Assembly (NCBI GenBank): GCA_044228045.1
Contig: JBGAVQ010000001.1
Span: 1 to 64,000 of the forward strand
Source of the DNA: JAXLVB01 sp044228045
GTDB lineage: Bacteria > Bacteroidota > Bacteroidia > Cytophagales > Spirosomataceae
Direction of reading: 5' to 3'
DNA length: 64,000 nucleotides
Shown here: piece by piece, positions 42,626-52,329 of the stretch
How the letters are laid out: each line of letters starts with the position of its first letter
How positions within the stretch are numbered: position 1 is the first letter of the stretch
The notes under the pieces: model-generated
Told to the model about the DNA's origin: nothing
The model's input: the letters and a program-made list of their open reading frames with translations, nothing else
Databases searched by the model: none
Made by a program: the position numbers and the translations under genes

Positions 42626-44053
42626 ATGAAACGGATAAGTTACTTTTTTGTATTCTTTTTTGCCTGCTATTTATCTGCTTTTGCACAAGATAAAGGTTAT
42701 TCTATTAGGCTAACAATCAAGGGTTTGCGAGATTCTACCTGTTATTTGTCGCACTATTTTGGATACACCCAGCACCTTTTAAAAGATACTGCCAAGATTG
42801 ACACTTCGGGTGTGTTGCTTTTTGAAGGTAAGCAACCATTGCCCGAAGGACTGTATTTTGTGACCCTTCCACAAAAACGTAGAGTAGAATTTATTTGGTT
42901 GGCATCAGAACCCACATTTTCAATAACAAGCGATACCCTCGACCTCATAGGCAACGCCCGAGTAGAAGGCTCGCAAGAAAATATAGACTATTTTGCCTAC
43001 TTAAAGTACGTAAAAACGCAAACTGACCAGATGGAAGCAATACGGACGTTTGGTGGTGGTCCAAGTGATAATAATCCTATGTTGCAACAACGGCTCAGGA
43101 CATTTCGCAACGAAATGTATAGCTACCTCAATCGCCTTGCCAGTGATTATGGTAATCGTCTCATAGGTAAGTATATAAGAGCAGTGGCCGAGCCTCGCCT
43201 ACCCATGCCACCGAGGTATGCCAATGGCGGCTACGACACCGCATTTGTGTCAAGGGCGGTGAGGCAACATTTTTTTGATAACATTGATTTTTCGGATGAA
43301 CGGATGGTGCGCTCGCCCTTTTTACAACGAAGACTCGACACTTATTTTGACCGAGTGGCTATTCCGCAAATAGACTCATTAAAAGCTGCTTGCGACCGCA
43401 TTATTTCACTGGCAAGTGCCAACAAAGAGGTATTACGATACACTGTCTGGAATATGTCTAACCTCTTTGAAACGGCCAAAATCATAGGTACAGATGCTAT
43501 TTTTGTTCATTTAGCTGAAGAATATTACCTCAAAGGAAAAGTAGAGACAGATTCGTCGGTGCTTAAAAATTTGGCCGAACGAGTAAAAACCCTCAAGCCT
43601 TTACTCATTGGAGAAACCATGCCCCCTTTGGTTTTGACAGACCCAAACAATAAGATTCACAGCCTCCAAAATCTGTCAACTAACCTCACTTTTGTGGTAT
43701 TTTATGATCCGCTTTGTCAAAAATGCCGAGCCAAAATGCCAAAGTTAATAGACTTCTATAAAAAGCATAAAACCGAGTCAATTTCATTATATGCCGTGAT
43801 GGTAGAGCGAAATGAGAAGTTGTGGAAAAATATGCTTGATGAATTCAAAATCAAAGACTTATGGATAAATGTATGGGACAAAACAGGTAAGATTAATTAC
43901 AAAAAGGACTTTGATATTTATGGAACTCCGGTGATTTATGTGCTAAACAAAGAGAAAAAAATTGTTCTGAAAAGGCTTGAAGTAGAGCAATTAGAGGCTG
44001 TATTGGAGCTATACAATCAAAATAAATTAGCAACAGTTTCTACTAAAAAATAG
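42626..44053 (+). CDS. thioredoxin-like protein with DUF4369-type N-terminus
   Basis: I take ATG at 42626 (475 residues), which begins the signal peptide MKRISYFFVFFFACYLSAFAQ; an upstream ATG at 42581 adds 15 polar residues. The first 110 residues resemble DUF4369 (IRLTIKGLRDSTCYLSHYFGYTQHLLKDTAKIDTSG), the middle DUF5106, and the last 130 form a thioredoxin fold with Cys-Gln-Lys-Cys (DPLCQKCRAKMPKL). It is expected in the periplasm, acting in disulfide or cytochrome-maturation chemistry. The CQKC pair differs from the CGPC of classical thioredoxin. Confidence 0.85.
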   Translation: MKRISYFFVFFFACYLSAFAQDKGYSIRLTIKGLRDSTCYLSHYFGYTQHLLKDTAKIDTSGVLLFEGKQPLPEGLYFVTLPQKRRVEFIWLASEPTFSITSDTLDLIGNARVEGSQENIDYFAYLKYVKTQTDQMEAIRTFGGGPSDNNPMLQQRLRTFRNEMYSYLNRLASDYGNRLIGKYIRAVAEPRLPMPPRYANGGYDTAFVSRAVRQHFFDNIDFSDERMVRSPFLQRRLDTYFDRVAIPQIDSLKAACDRIISLASANKEVLRYTVWNMSNLFETAKIIGTDAIFVHLAEEYYLKGKVETDSSVLKNLAERVKTLKPLLIGETMPPLVLTDPNNKIHSLQNLSTNLTFVVFYDPLCQKCRAKMPKLIDFYKKHKTESISLYAVMVERNEKLWKNMLDEFKIKDLWINVWDKTGKINYKKDFDIYGTPVIYVLNKEKKIVLKRLEVEQLEAVLELYNQNKLATVSTKK

Positions 44054-44064
44054 ATTCAACACCT

Positions 44065-44328
44065 ATGTTTGAAGCTATCAAACGATATTTTGCCAAGCGA
44101 GCTATGCAGAAACGCATCGGTGCTTTAACTGAGGCAGAGCGGAGAGATATTCTTTCCAAATCGCTTCTTGAAGCTGCGGCGTTTCAAGGCGAAGGATACC
44201 ATGTGTTCAGAAGAGACATTGAAGACGTTTATCAAGCCTATGTTTGCACGCTGGGTGAAATCTCACCCGACATGGCCGAAGACTGGATTATTGAACAATA
44301 TTTGCTGGAACAAGACCAAGCAAGATAG
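44065..44328 (+). CDS. small protein of unknown function
   Basis: I do not recognise it. The 87-residue protein has no signal peptide. It is helix-rich and charged (KRYFAKRAMQKRIGALTEAERRDILSKSLLEAAA), with a possible amphipathic helix at the N-terminus. It is 11 bases downstream of the thioredoxin-like gene and probably cotranscribed. A regulatory or accessory role is only a guess. Confidence 0.5.
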   Translation: MFEAIKRYFAKRAMQKRIGALTEAERRDILSKSLLEAAAFQGEGYHVFRRDIEDVYQAYVCTLGEISPDMAEDWIIEQYLLEQDQAR

Positions 44329-44348
44329 CCTTGTTCCAGCCAAAGGTG

Positions 44349-45359
44349 TTATTCCATCAAAAACGGATAATCAGCTTGTACATAAATATCTTTGTATGCC
44401 TCGGCTGGCTCTGGAAACGGCGATTCTTCTGCAAACTTTACGGCTTCCTCTACTCGAATCTTAATAGCTGCATCAATGGCAGCCAAGTCTTCTTCGGTAG
44501 CCATTCCATTTTTCAGAATAGTATCCTTTACGCCTTCAATAGGGTCAAGTTTCTTGTATTCTTCTACTTCTTCTTTGCTGCGATACTTCTGCGGATCCGA
44601 CATGGAGTGGCCACGATAACGATACGTCCGAAACTCTAAATAAGTAGGCCCGTCGCCACGTCTGGCTCTATCAGCAGCACGGCTCACGGCTTCATGAATA
44701 GCCTCAACGTCCATGCCATCTACTGGTTCAGCGGGCATATCGTAGGCTTCGCCGAGGGTGTAGAGTTCGGTTACGTTGGAGGTACGAGCTACCGATGTTC
44801 CCATGGCATAGCCGTTGTTTTCAACCACAAAAATCACGGGTAATTTCCAAGTCATGGCCATGTTAAATGCTTCATGCAATGCACCTTGGCGGGTAGCCCC
44901 ATCACCAAAAAAACAGATACACAAGTTGCCTGTTTTCTTGTATTTTTCGGCAAAAGCCAAGCCTGCACCCAGTGGAATTTGCGCTCCTACAATGCCATGA
45001 CCACCTACAAAGTTTACTTCTTTGTCAAAAATGTGCATTGAGCCGCCTTTACCTTTGGTAGTGCCAGTTACTTTGCCATATAGCTCTGCCATGATTCGCT
45101 TGGGGTCGGTGCCGAGGGCAAGCGGCTGCCCGTGGTCACGGTAGGCCGTAATCCACTTGTCACCTGGCTGAAGGGCTGATTTTGAACCCGATGAACAGGC
45201 CTCTTGCCCAATGTTGAGGTGCAGAAACCCTCTGATTTTTTGCTGTCCGTACAACTGAGCACATTTTTCCTCGAATTTACGTTGGAGTTGCATTGACTCA
45301 TACCAATACATATAGGTCTCTTTCGAGTATTTTACTTTGTTTTCAGCTTTCTTTGCCAT
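44349..45359 (-). CDS. pdhA: pyruvate dehydrogenase E1 component, alpha subunit
   Basis: This is the alpha half of the thiamine-dependent decarboxylase in the pyruvate dehydrogenase complex. The protein has 336 residues. The ThDP-binding motif runs GDGATRQGALHEAFNMAMTWKLPVIFVVENN (GDG...NN). The phosphorylation-loop region YRGHSMSDPQKYRSKEEVEEY is conserved, and HGIVGAQIPLGAGLAFAEKYK is the typical inner-core segment. No beta-subunit or E2 gene is adjacent. It is divergent from recF. Confidence 0.95.
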   Translation of the reverse strand: MAKKAENKVKYSKETYMYWYESMQLQRKFEEKCAQLYGQQKIRGFLHLNIGQEACSSGSKSALQPGDKWITAYRDHGQPLALGTDPKRIMAELYGKVTGTTKGKGGSMHIFDKEVNFVGGHGIVGAQIPLGAGLAFAEKYKKTGNLCICFFGDGATRQGALHEAFNMAMTWKLPVIFVVENNGYAMGTSVARTSNVTELYTLGEAYDMPAEPVDGMDVEAIHEAVSRAADRARRGDGPTYLEFRTYRYRGHSMSDPQKYRSKEEVEEYKKLDPIEGVKDTILKNGMATEEDLAAIDAAIKIRVEEAVKFAEESPFPEPAEAYKDIYVQADYPFLME

Positions 45360-45544
45360 GGGATGCTTACGGGGTTTAAGTTTCAGGTTTTTCAGATTAT
45401 TTTTTGCTAAAAACCAGAAGGTTGTGAGCGTTTTTGTGAAAAACTAACGGATTACTACCGCCTATATCACAAATAACCTGTATATACCCTAAATTGCCGT
45501 GCGAAATTAAGGCAAAATCACGAATAACCAATAAAGACACAATA

Positions 45545-46744
45545 ATGTATCTCGAAAGAATCAGCTTGACCAATTTTAAGAGTTACGAAGCCGATTCTTA
45601 CCGATTCAGTACAGCTATCAATTGTATTGTTGGCGAAAACGGAAGTGGAAAAACAAACTTGCTCGATGCTATTTATTTTTTGGCGCTCACCAAAAGTGCT
45701 TTCTCAAACCAAGATGGGTTGAGTATCAACCACGAAGGCGAATTTATGATGATTGATGGTGTATTTGTGAAGGTAGATATTGATAGGCAGAAATTAGAAA
45801 TTAGTGAACTGGGTAAAAATTTGGTTAATGAAAAAGACACCCCAACCTATACCCTTCACTCCTCGCTTCCCACGCCTGTCGTTTCCCAAAAATCCGATCA
45901 AATTACCATTAGCCTACAAAGGGGTCAGCGCAAAACAGTGCTGCACGACAAAAAACCGTATGAACGCCTCAACGAACACATTGGTAAGTTTCCGGTGGTA
46001 CTTATAGCTCCCAACGATACCGATTTGATTCGGGAAGGTTCGGAGGAGAGAAGAAAGTTTTTTGATGGGGTATTGTCGCAATCAGATGCCAACTATTTGT
46101 CTGATTTACAGCTATATAACCGCTTGTTAGACCAGCGAAATGGCTTGCTTCGTCAGTTTGCTGAGCGCAATTACTTAGACCAAGACTTGCTGGATGTATA
46201 TAGCGAACCTCTGCTCGAACTGGCTTTCAAGCTATATCAACAACGTAGTCGTTTTGCCCAGTCGTTTTGCCCTATTTTTCAGAAACATTATGCCAACCTG
46301 AGCGAAAGCCGTGAAGTAGTAGAAGTAATTTATGAATCAGAATTGGCAAGTGCAGACTTTCGGCGAGAATTCAAAATGAACCGCCAGCGAGATGTAGCCG
46401 CCCAACGCACCACCAAAGGCGCACACAAAGATGACTATGCTTTTGAAATTGATGGGCATTCGGTCAAGAAATTCGGCTCACAAGGCCAGCAAAAATCTTT
46501 TGTAGTGGCGCTGAAACTGGCTCAATTTGAGCTACTTAGCCAAGAAAAAGAGTTGAAGCCCTTACTACTGCTCGATGATATTTTTGACAAATTAGACGAC
46601 CGCCGCATCCAAAAACTCATTGGTATGATGACAGACGGTACGTTTGGGCAAATCTTCATAACCGATGCTCGCCCCGAGCGTACAGAGCAACTATTGGCTG
46701 GCTTACAGACCGAAGTGAAGTTTTTTAGGACGGCGGGCAAATAA
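45545..46744 (+). CDS. recF: DNA replication/repair protein RecF
   Basis: This SMC-like ATPase loads RecA at gaps. It has 399 residues from ATG at 45545 (MYLERISLTNFKSYEADSY); an upstream in-frame ATG at 45494 would add 17 residues of a type not seen in RecF. Walker A is GENGSGKTN, the signature is FGSQGQQKSFVVALKLA, and Walker B is LLLLDDIFDKLDDRR. It is divergent from pdhA and 50 bases before the DUF4097-like gene, separated by a terminator. Confidence 0.94.
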   Translation: MYLERISLTNFKSYEADSYRFSTAINCIVGENGSGKTNLLDAIYFLALTKSAFSNQDGLSINHEGEFMMIDGVFVKVDIDRQKLEISELGKNLVNEKDTPTYTLHSSLPTPVVSQKSDQITISLQRGQRKTVLHDKKPYERLNEHIGKFPVVLIAPNDTDLIREGSEERRKFFDGVLSQSDANYLSDLQLYNRLLDQRNGLLRQFAERNYLDQDLLDVYSEPLLELAFKLYQQRSRFAQSFCPIFQKHYANLSESREVVEVIYESELASADFRREFKMNRQRDVAAQRTTKGAHKDDYAFEIDGHSVKKFGSQGQQKSFVVALKLAQFELLSQEKELKPLLLLDDIFDKLDDRRIQKLIGMMTDGTFGQIFITDARPERTEQLLAGLQTEVKFFRTAGK

Positions 46745-46781
46745 AAGGTCGGCGAGGGATAGCTGCCTCGCCGACCTTTTT
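46743..46781. terminator. convergent terminator after recF
   Basis: AAAAGGTCGGCGAGG pairs with CCTCGCCGACCTTTTT. The stem is fifteen bases long, with T-tracts on both strands. It ends recF and the convergent gene. Confidence 0.85.
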
Positions 46782-46793
46782 GCTGATGGAATT

Positions 46794-47870
46794 TTAATAA
46801 AACTTTACCCCGCTAAAATTAGATTTGATGCGAATGTTGCCGCCACCTTTGCCAATTTTGCCTTTGTAGGTTTTGGTAAACTTAGGCGACCAATTGTTTT
46901 TGCCTTCTTCTTCCTTGTCAGGATTAACACTAAGCGTTGTTTTATCACTTGGAAACTTGAAGCCGCCGTAATGAACCGTTACGTCAAAGTCAAAGTTGTT
47001 ATTCGTGTTTATAGGCAGCGATACGTCTGAATACTGGGCATCAATGTTAATGTTTTTGACCGTTTGTGGAATAGTCACAAACTTAAAGCCACTCGAAAAG
47101 CGTAGTTTCAGGTCTGCCGATTCGTTCAAAGTACCAAAAGTGCATTTTGAATAACCAATATCGCCAGTAATTTTGTCAATTTCGTCAATTTTCAACGAAC
47201 CAAAATCGTTGTCTAAGTTCAATTCATTGGCGTGTTCAACGGTGAGGGTTGAATACGATATTTTCAATTTGCCAGTGTCAATTGTCTTGATGTAGGCACT
47301 CCCAAACGATACGTCAATGTCTTTGCCTGTTCCCGAAAGTTTATCTGTTTTGAAACTCCCGTAGCTCGAATGAACTTTGAGTGGAGCATTAAATTCAGGG
47401 ATAGATGTACCACCAAATTTATTAGTTACCGCAAGCATATTCTGGCGAGGCATCGAAACCTGGTAGTCCACTTTAACGCCACGGCGTTCTTCGGAGCCAT
47501 CTTTTTTCTTTGAATTACTCCAGCCCCATTTTTTGCCAAATTGGTCATTGTCAATATTGGTTTTGAGTGTAATCTGGTCATTATCACGCATTTCTACAAT
47601 CTCCACTGCTTCAATATACTTTTGAGCATTGCCGTCGTCTTCGCCGTAACCCGTAATGGTAATTTCAATTTTGATTTCATTTCGATCCCACAGGCTTACG
47701 TTTACGTCACCAAATTGATTACTAATGGCGAGCTTATCTTTGGCCGATACATTATACGATTTGTTGATGGTTTTCTTCTTCTCAATCGTTAATGGAGCTT
47801 CGGCAAGGGCTACATTGAGCCAAAGGGCTAATGCGCTAAACAATAGTGTCTTGTTTCGTATGGTTCTCAT
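46794..47870 (-). CDS. DUF4097-like secreted beta-helix protein
   Basis: The protein has 358 residues with signal peptide MRTIRNKTLLFSALALWLNVALAEA. The rest has the repeated short beta-strands of DUF4097-type proteins (AISNQFGDVNVSLWDRNEIKIEITITGYG, HSSYGSFKTDKLSGTGKDIDVSFGSAYIK, NIDAQYSDVSLPI). It overlaps the anti-sigma gene by 35 bases, so the two are translationally coupled. Some such proteins act as envelope adhesin-like or signalling partners; that is inference. Confidence 0.72.
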   Translation of the reverse strand: MRTIRNKTLLFSALALWLNVALAEAPLTIEKKKTINKSYNVSAKDKLAISNQFGDVNVSLWDRNEIKIEITITGYGEDDGNAQKYIEAVEIVEMRDNDQITLKTNIDNDQFGKKWGWSNSKKKDGSEERRGVKVDYQVSMPRQNMLAVTNKFGGTSIPEFNAPLKVHSSYGSFKTDKLSGTGKDIDVSFGSAYIKTIDTGKLKISYSTLTVEHANELNLDNDFGSLKIDEIDKITGDIGYSKCTFGTLNESADLKLRFSSGFKFVTIPQTVKNINIDAQYSDVSLPINTNNNFDFDVTVHYGGFKFPSDKTTLSVNPDKEEEGKNNWSPKFTKTYKGKIGKGGGNIRIKSNFSGVKFY

Positions 47871-48432
47871 GGCTGTTCGTCGTTTGTTTAATCCTTTGAA
47901 TAATGTTTAACTGAGTGTTGAGCAAATCAATTTGTCGTTGCAGGTTCTGGATCATCGCCTCTACCATCATTTCTTGGTTAGGCGACTTTGGCAATTCAGC
48001 TTTTAGCACGTCATAATCTTGGTCTAATTTTTCAATTTCAGAAGCAAAAGACTGGTACAGTTCAGGGTCTTCGGCTTCTATTTGGCGGAGTTCATTACGC
48101 TTGGTTTCAATCAGCGAAGCATAACGAAAAGCGGCTTTTGCGTAGTCGGGGCTAATTTGGGCAATGTCAGCATCATGGGCAGTAGGTTTCGAGAAATACT
48201 GCCATGTAAAAAAGCCCAACCCAGCAACCAATACCACACTGGCAGCAATGCGCCAATGGATTTTAAATGAAGGTTGTGTTACTTTTCTGGATTCAATCAG
48301 AGGAATCACCTTTGTTTCTACTGGCGGTAATTTCTGTTCAATTTTTGCCCACAAGTCCATAGCCGGTTCGTGGGTATCTAACGCCTCACGGTTGTCACGG
48401 ATGAATCGTTCGAGTTGATTTTTCTTTTTCAT
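47836..48432 (-). CDS. probable transmembrane anti-sigma factor
   Basis: The protein has 198 residues. The N-terminal 60 residues include the cytoplasmic sigma-binding region with DTHEPAMDLWAKIEQKLPPVE. One transmembrane helix lies at about 61-79 (IAASVVLVAGLGFFTWQYF). The periplasmic part is a coiled coil rich in E, Q and L (IETKRNELRQIEAEDPELYQSFASEIEKLD). It lies 29 bases downstream of the ECF sigma factor. Its neighbour downstream overlaps it, which suggests a three-gene unit. Confidence 0.8.
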   Translation of the reverse strand: MKKKNQLERFIRDNREALDTHEPAMDLWAKIEQKLPPVETKVIPLIESRKVTQPSFKIHWRIAASVVLVAGLGFFTWQYFSKPTAHDADIAQISPDYAKAAFRYASLIETKRNELRQIEAEDPELYQSFASEIEKLDQDYDVLKAELPKSPNQEMMVEAMIQNLQRQIDLLNTQLNIIQRIKQTTNSHENHTKQDTIV

Positions 48433-48461
48433 TTTCTTACTATACCAACCAGAGGTCGGTG

Positions 48462-49052
48462 TTACATTTTCAACAATTCTACTAATCGTTTCTTAGCTCG
48501 CATAAACTGAGTTCGGGAAGTGGACTCCGAGATTTCTAAAATGTCGGCAATCTCTTCGTGGTCGTAACCCTCTAACAAATAAAGACTTAGTACCGTCCTG
48601 AACCCATCTGGCAATTGTTGAATGGCTTCTCGTACCCGGGATACGTTCCATTCCACATCCTCTTCGTCATAGGGGTCTTCATCTTTAAAATGCGCCGAGT
48701 GTTCATGGTCTGTTTCGGCCACGTCCACCCATTGTACCTTGCGTTGCCGCAACTGATTGAGGGCTTTGTTAACCACAATTTGTTTGAGCCAAGCCCCAAA
48801 GGTCGAAGTTTGGCGGAAGTCATTGATTTTTTGAAAGGCATCCAAAAATGCTTCCTGCAACACATCTTCGGCTTCGCCAACGTGGTTCAAAATTCGAATG
48901 CAGACGTTGTACATTGCCTTAGAATACAGGCGATAAATCTCGTACTGCGCTCGGCGGTCTCCCCGCATACATTGCTCGACCAACGCCGTGTGTTTATCTC
49001 GGTAGAGGGCTTGTTCCAATGGTTTTTCAGCTGTATAGGTTGCAACATTCAT
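48462..49052 (-). CDS. ECF-type RNA polymerase sigma factor
   Basis: The protein has 196 residues. Region 2 carries AMYNVCIRILNHVGEAEDVLQEAFLDAFQKINDFRQTSTFGAWLKQIVVNKALNQLR, and region 4 carries LEGYDHEEIADILEISESTSRTQFMRAKKRLVELL. The linker between them is acidic (HEHSAHFKDEDPYDEEDVEW). It is first in the sigma/anti-sigma/DUF4097 unit. The third such system in the window. Confidence 0.93.
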   Translation of the reverse strand: MNVATYTAEKPLEQALYRDKHTALVEQCMRGDRRAQYEIYRLYSKAMYNVCIRILNHVGEAEDVLQEAFLDAFQKINDFRQTSTFGAWLKQIVVNKALNQLRQRKVQWVDVAETDHEHSAHFKDEDPYDEEDVEWNVSRVREAIQQLPDGFRTVLSLYLLEGYDHEEIADILEISESTSRTQFMRAKKRLVELLKM

Positions 49053-49610
49053 GGCTTGAGTACTTTGTAGAGGTTATCGGTTATCCGTGAGTAGCTAAGT
49101 TTTGGAGCATGAAACGTGCTCTTAACCCTTTACTTTTTTGGACTGAGCTAACACCTACATTACTACCGAAATAAACAGAAATATTTCCGTTGAATTCGAG
49201 CCAATGACAACACAATAAAACAGAATGTTGCACGTTTGAATAGAATTTTTTAAAGAAACATCAGAAAGGAGGCATTTGCATCGGTTTTTTAGGTAAAAAT
49301 AGCGCATAAAAAAGCAACCTCACCAGGGTACTATCCAACATAGTAGTATAAAGTAACGTTTTTAAATAGAACAAAAAAATCGAATAACCTGTTGATAATT
49401 AACAAGATAAGTATCAAAATACTCCTATAGTAACCTCAAGATACAATAATTGGCCCTACCCCCAATCATCAGTAAACAACAACCAGCCTTTGTAGTTGGT
49501 GTTACATTTACAATATAAAATTCAGCATTATTACATACATGCCCTCAAATCCACTAATTTTGCGGCACTTTTCGGATTGAACCAATAATTCACTCATATA
49601 CTCATAAATA
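49053..49610. other. 558-base upstream region of aspartate kinase
   Basis: No gene is supported here. The region is A/T-rich. TAATTTTG at 49555-49562 matches the -7 box of the Bacteroidota promoter, 48 bases before the kinase start; a -33 box is weak. A short inverted repeat lies at about 49480-49500. Confidence 0.45.
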
Positions 49611-50969
49611 ATGCAAGTCTGGAAATTTGGGGGAACCTCCGTAGGAAAACCCGAACGGATGCACTCCATCCGCACGTTGATAACAGCTGACTCAGGGCGC
49701 AAAATTGTTGTCCTCTCAGCCCTGTCTGGCACTACCAACGCCCTGCTCTCGATGGGCGAGTCGGCAAAAGCTAATAACGATGCCGAACTCAATCAGAAAA
49801 TCACTGATTTGAAGGCTCACTACGATTCATTTATCAAGGAATTGTACAAAACTGATGGCGGATATCAGAAAGGCGTTGCCATTATCGAAAAAGAATTTTC
49901 GTTTATTCGTTCCGTTACCAAAATTCGTCCTTTTACCCTCAAGCAAGACAAGGAGTTGGTGGCGCAAGGTGAGATTTTGAGTACACAACTATTTGAGGCA
50001 TATTTAGAAGAATGTGGCGAAAGTTCGGTACTAATTCCTGCCCTCGACTATATGCGGATTGATGCCGACAACGAGCCAGAATTAGAGACTATCGAAGGTT
50101 TATTGACGCAAATTTTGTCGCAATTTTCTGACAAACAGCTTATTATAACCCAAGGATTTATCTGTAGAAATCCTCGTGGTGAAGTTGACAACCTCAAACG
50201 AGGAGGCTCTGACTACACTGCCTCATTGGTTGGTGGGGCCATTCGAGCAGAGGAAATTCAAATCTGGACTGACATTGACGGAATGCACAATAACGACCCT
50301 CGAATTGTGAAAAAGACCTTCCCAATCAGAGAGTTGACTTTTGAGGAAGCAGCCGAATTGGCCTATTTTGGAGCAAAAATCCTGCATCCAAGCACCATTA
50401 CACCAGCCAAAATGCGTGGTGTGCCTGTGCGCCTCAAAAACACCATGCAGCCCGAAGCCTTCGGTACGCTGATTGCTGACAAAAGCACCGACCGAGACAT
50501 TAAGGCCATTGCAGCCAAAGATGGTATCACAGCCATTTATATTCATTCAACTCGTATGCTGAATGCCTTTGGGTTTTTGAGAAAAGTATTTGAAATCTTT
50601 GAAAAATACAAAACCCCTGTGGACATGATTACCACGTCCGAAGTATCTGTATCGGTTACCATTGACAACGATACACACTTAGACGCTATCATGGCCGAAC
50701 TCAAAGAAATCGCAGACTTAGAAGAAAACGACCGTGACCAAACCATTATTTGTATCGTAGGGAACTTCTCGGCAGACAAAGAAGGCATTGCCCTCAAAGT
50801 GTTTGATGCCATGAAAAATATCCCCATCCGCATGATTTCGTACGGGGCTTCTGAGCACAATCTTTCGATTTTGGTACATAGCCAATACAAAGCCGAAGCC
50901 CTCAACGTACTCAACGAGCGATTGTTTTATTACGAAGATGCGATGAAAGCTATTTTTACATCGCCGTAA
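49611..50969 (+). CDS. lysC: aspartate kinase
   Basis: It phosphorylates aspartate, the entry to the Lys/Thr/Met/Ile pathway. The protein has 452 residues. The catalytic N-terminus starts MQVWKFGGTSVGKPERM, and RGGSDYTASLVGGAI is the substrate region. Two ACT domains follow (about 300-440), with DMITTSEVSVSVTIDN and IRMISYGASEHNLSILV, so feedback inhibition is expected. The symbol is by function; thrA fusion is excluded because no homoserine dehydrogenase follows. Confidence 0.92.
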   Translation: MQVWKFGGTSVGKPERMHSIRTLITADSGRKIVVLSALSGTTNALLSMGESAKANNDAELNQKITDLKAHYDSFIKELYKTDGGYQKGVAIIEKEFSFIRSVTKIRPFTLKQDKELVAQGEILSTQLFEAYLEECGESSVLIPALDYMRIDADNEPELETIEGLLTQILSQFSDKQLIITQGFICRNPRGEVDNLKRGGSDYTASLVGGAIRAEEIQIWTDIDGMHNNDPRIVKKTFPIRELTFEEAAELAYFGAKILHPSTITPAKMRGVPVRLKNTMQPEAFGTLIADKSTDRDIKAIAAKDGITAIYIHSTRMLNAFGFLRKVFEIFEKYKTPVDMITTSEVSVSVTIDNDTHLDAIMAELKEIADLEENDRDQTIICIVGNFSADKEGIALKVFDAMKNIPIRMISYGASEHNLSILVHSQYKAEALNVLNERLFYYEDAMKAIFTSP

Positions 50970-50980
50970 CTTTAAAATTT

Positions 50981-52252
50981 ATGCTTCAACTCACCTATAT
51001 CCGAGACAACAAACAAGCCACCATTGATGGCTTGAAAAAAAAATATTTTGCCAATGCCGAAACGGCGGTAGAAAGCGTATTGACGCTTGACCAACAGCGT
51101 CGAGAAACCCAACAAGATTTAGATGCTGCGCTTGCACAATCTAACGCCCTTGCCAAGCAAATTGGAGCGTTGATGAAAGAAGGCAAAAAAAACGAGGCCG
51201 AAACTGCCAAAGCCGAAACAGCCGAGTTGAAAACACATGCTAAGTTGCTGGAAGAGAGCCTCAAAAGTATTGAGCAATCTCTACACGAAGTACTGGTAAC
51301 TTTGCCCAACTTACCACATACGAGCGTACCTGTTGGCCGCACCCCCGAAGAAAATGAGGAGGTATTTCAATGGGGTAGCATTCCAAATTTGCCCGAAACA
51401 GCCCAACCACACTGGGAACTGATCAAAAAATACAATATTATTGATTTTGAACTTGGTAATAAGATATCAGGAGCGGGTTTCCCAGTTTACAAAGGCAAAG
51501 GAGCTAAAATTCAGCGGGCACTCATCAATTTCTTTTTGAATGAAGCGTCCAATGCTGGCTATTTTGAGATTCAACCACCCATTGTCATCAACGAAGACTC
51601 TGGCTTCGGCACTGGACAATTGCCTGATAAAGAAGGGCAAATGTATTATATTACCGAAGACAAACTCTACCTGATTCCAACTGCTGAAGTACCTATTACA
51701 AACTTGTATAGGGACGTAATACTGTCAGAATCAGAGCTTCCGGTCAAGAATGCAGGCTACACGCCCTGTTTTCGACGAGAAGCTGGTAGCTGGGGTGCGC
51801 ATGTGCGTGGCCTCAACCGTTTGCACCAGTTTGACAAAATAGAAATTGTGCAGATTCGCAAACCCGAAGAATCGTATCAAGCCTTAGACGAAATGGTAGC
51901 CCATGTAAAAGGACTACTCGAAAAATTGGAATTACCTTACCGAATTTTGCGGCTTTGTGGCGGCGACATGAGCTTTGCTTCTGCCCTTACCTACGATTTT
52001 GAAGTATTTTCAGCAGCCCAAAAACGTTGGTTAGAGTGTAGCTCGGTATCAAACTTTGAGACTTTTCAAGCTAATCGCCTCAAATTGCGCTATAAAGTAG
52101 ATGGCAAAACCCAGCTACTACACACACTCAACGGCTCAGCGTTGGCATTGCCCCGCATTTTGGCAGCCATTATCGAGAACAACCAAACCCCCGAAGGCAT
52201 CCATATACCAAGTGTTTTGCAGCCTTACTGTGGATTTGACATAATTTCTTAA
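50981..52252 (+). CDS. serS: serine--tRNA ligase
   Basis: This class II synthetase has 423 residues. The N-terminal long coiled coil (about 28-100) binds tRNA-Ser. Motif 2 is FRREAGSWGAHVRGLNRLHQFDKIE. Motif 3 with HTLNGSALALPRILAAIIENNQ lies near the C-terminus. The gene is 11 bases after lysC in the same direction and may be cotranscribed. A terminator/promoter overlap follows. Confidence 0.96.
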   Translation: MLQLTYIRDNKQATIDGLKKKYFANAETAVESVLTLDQQRRETQQDLDAALAQSNALAKQIGALMKEGKKNEAETAKAETAELKTHAKLLEESLKSIEQSLHEVLVTLPNLPHTSVPVGRTPEENEEVFQWGSIPNLPETAQPHWELIKKYNIIDFELGNKISGAGFPVYKGKGAKIQRALINFFLNEASNAGYFEIQPPIVINEDSGFGTGQLPDKEGQMYYITEDKLYLIPTAEVPITNLYRDVILSESELPVKNAGYTPCFRREAGSWGAHVRGLNRLHQFDKIEIVQIRKPEESYQALDEMVAHVKGLLEKLELPYRILRLCGGDMSFASALTYDFEVFSAAQKRWLECSSVSNFETFQANRLKLRYKVDGKTQLLHTLNGSALALPRILAAIIENNQTPEGIHIPSVLQPYCGFDIIS

Positions 52253-52301
52253 AAAAGTTTCAAAAACTTTTTTGCTGAAAGTGTAAAACTTACTACCTTT
52301 G
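52251..52301 (+). promoter_or_regulatory. serS terminator overlapping a Bacteroidota promoter for rpmG
   Basis: AAAAAAGTTT / AAAACTTTTTT (52251-52273) forms a small terminator right at the serS stop. Its 3' T-tract ends in TTG (52272-52274), which lies 19 bases before TACCTTTG (52294-52301). Together they match TTTG-N19-TAnnTTTG closely. Confidence 0.8.
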
Positions 52302-52329
52302 CACTCCTATTCAGAAAACACACAAGGCA

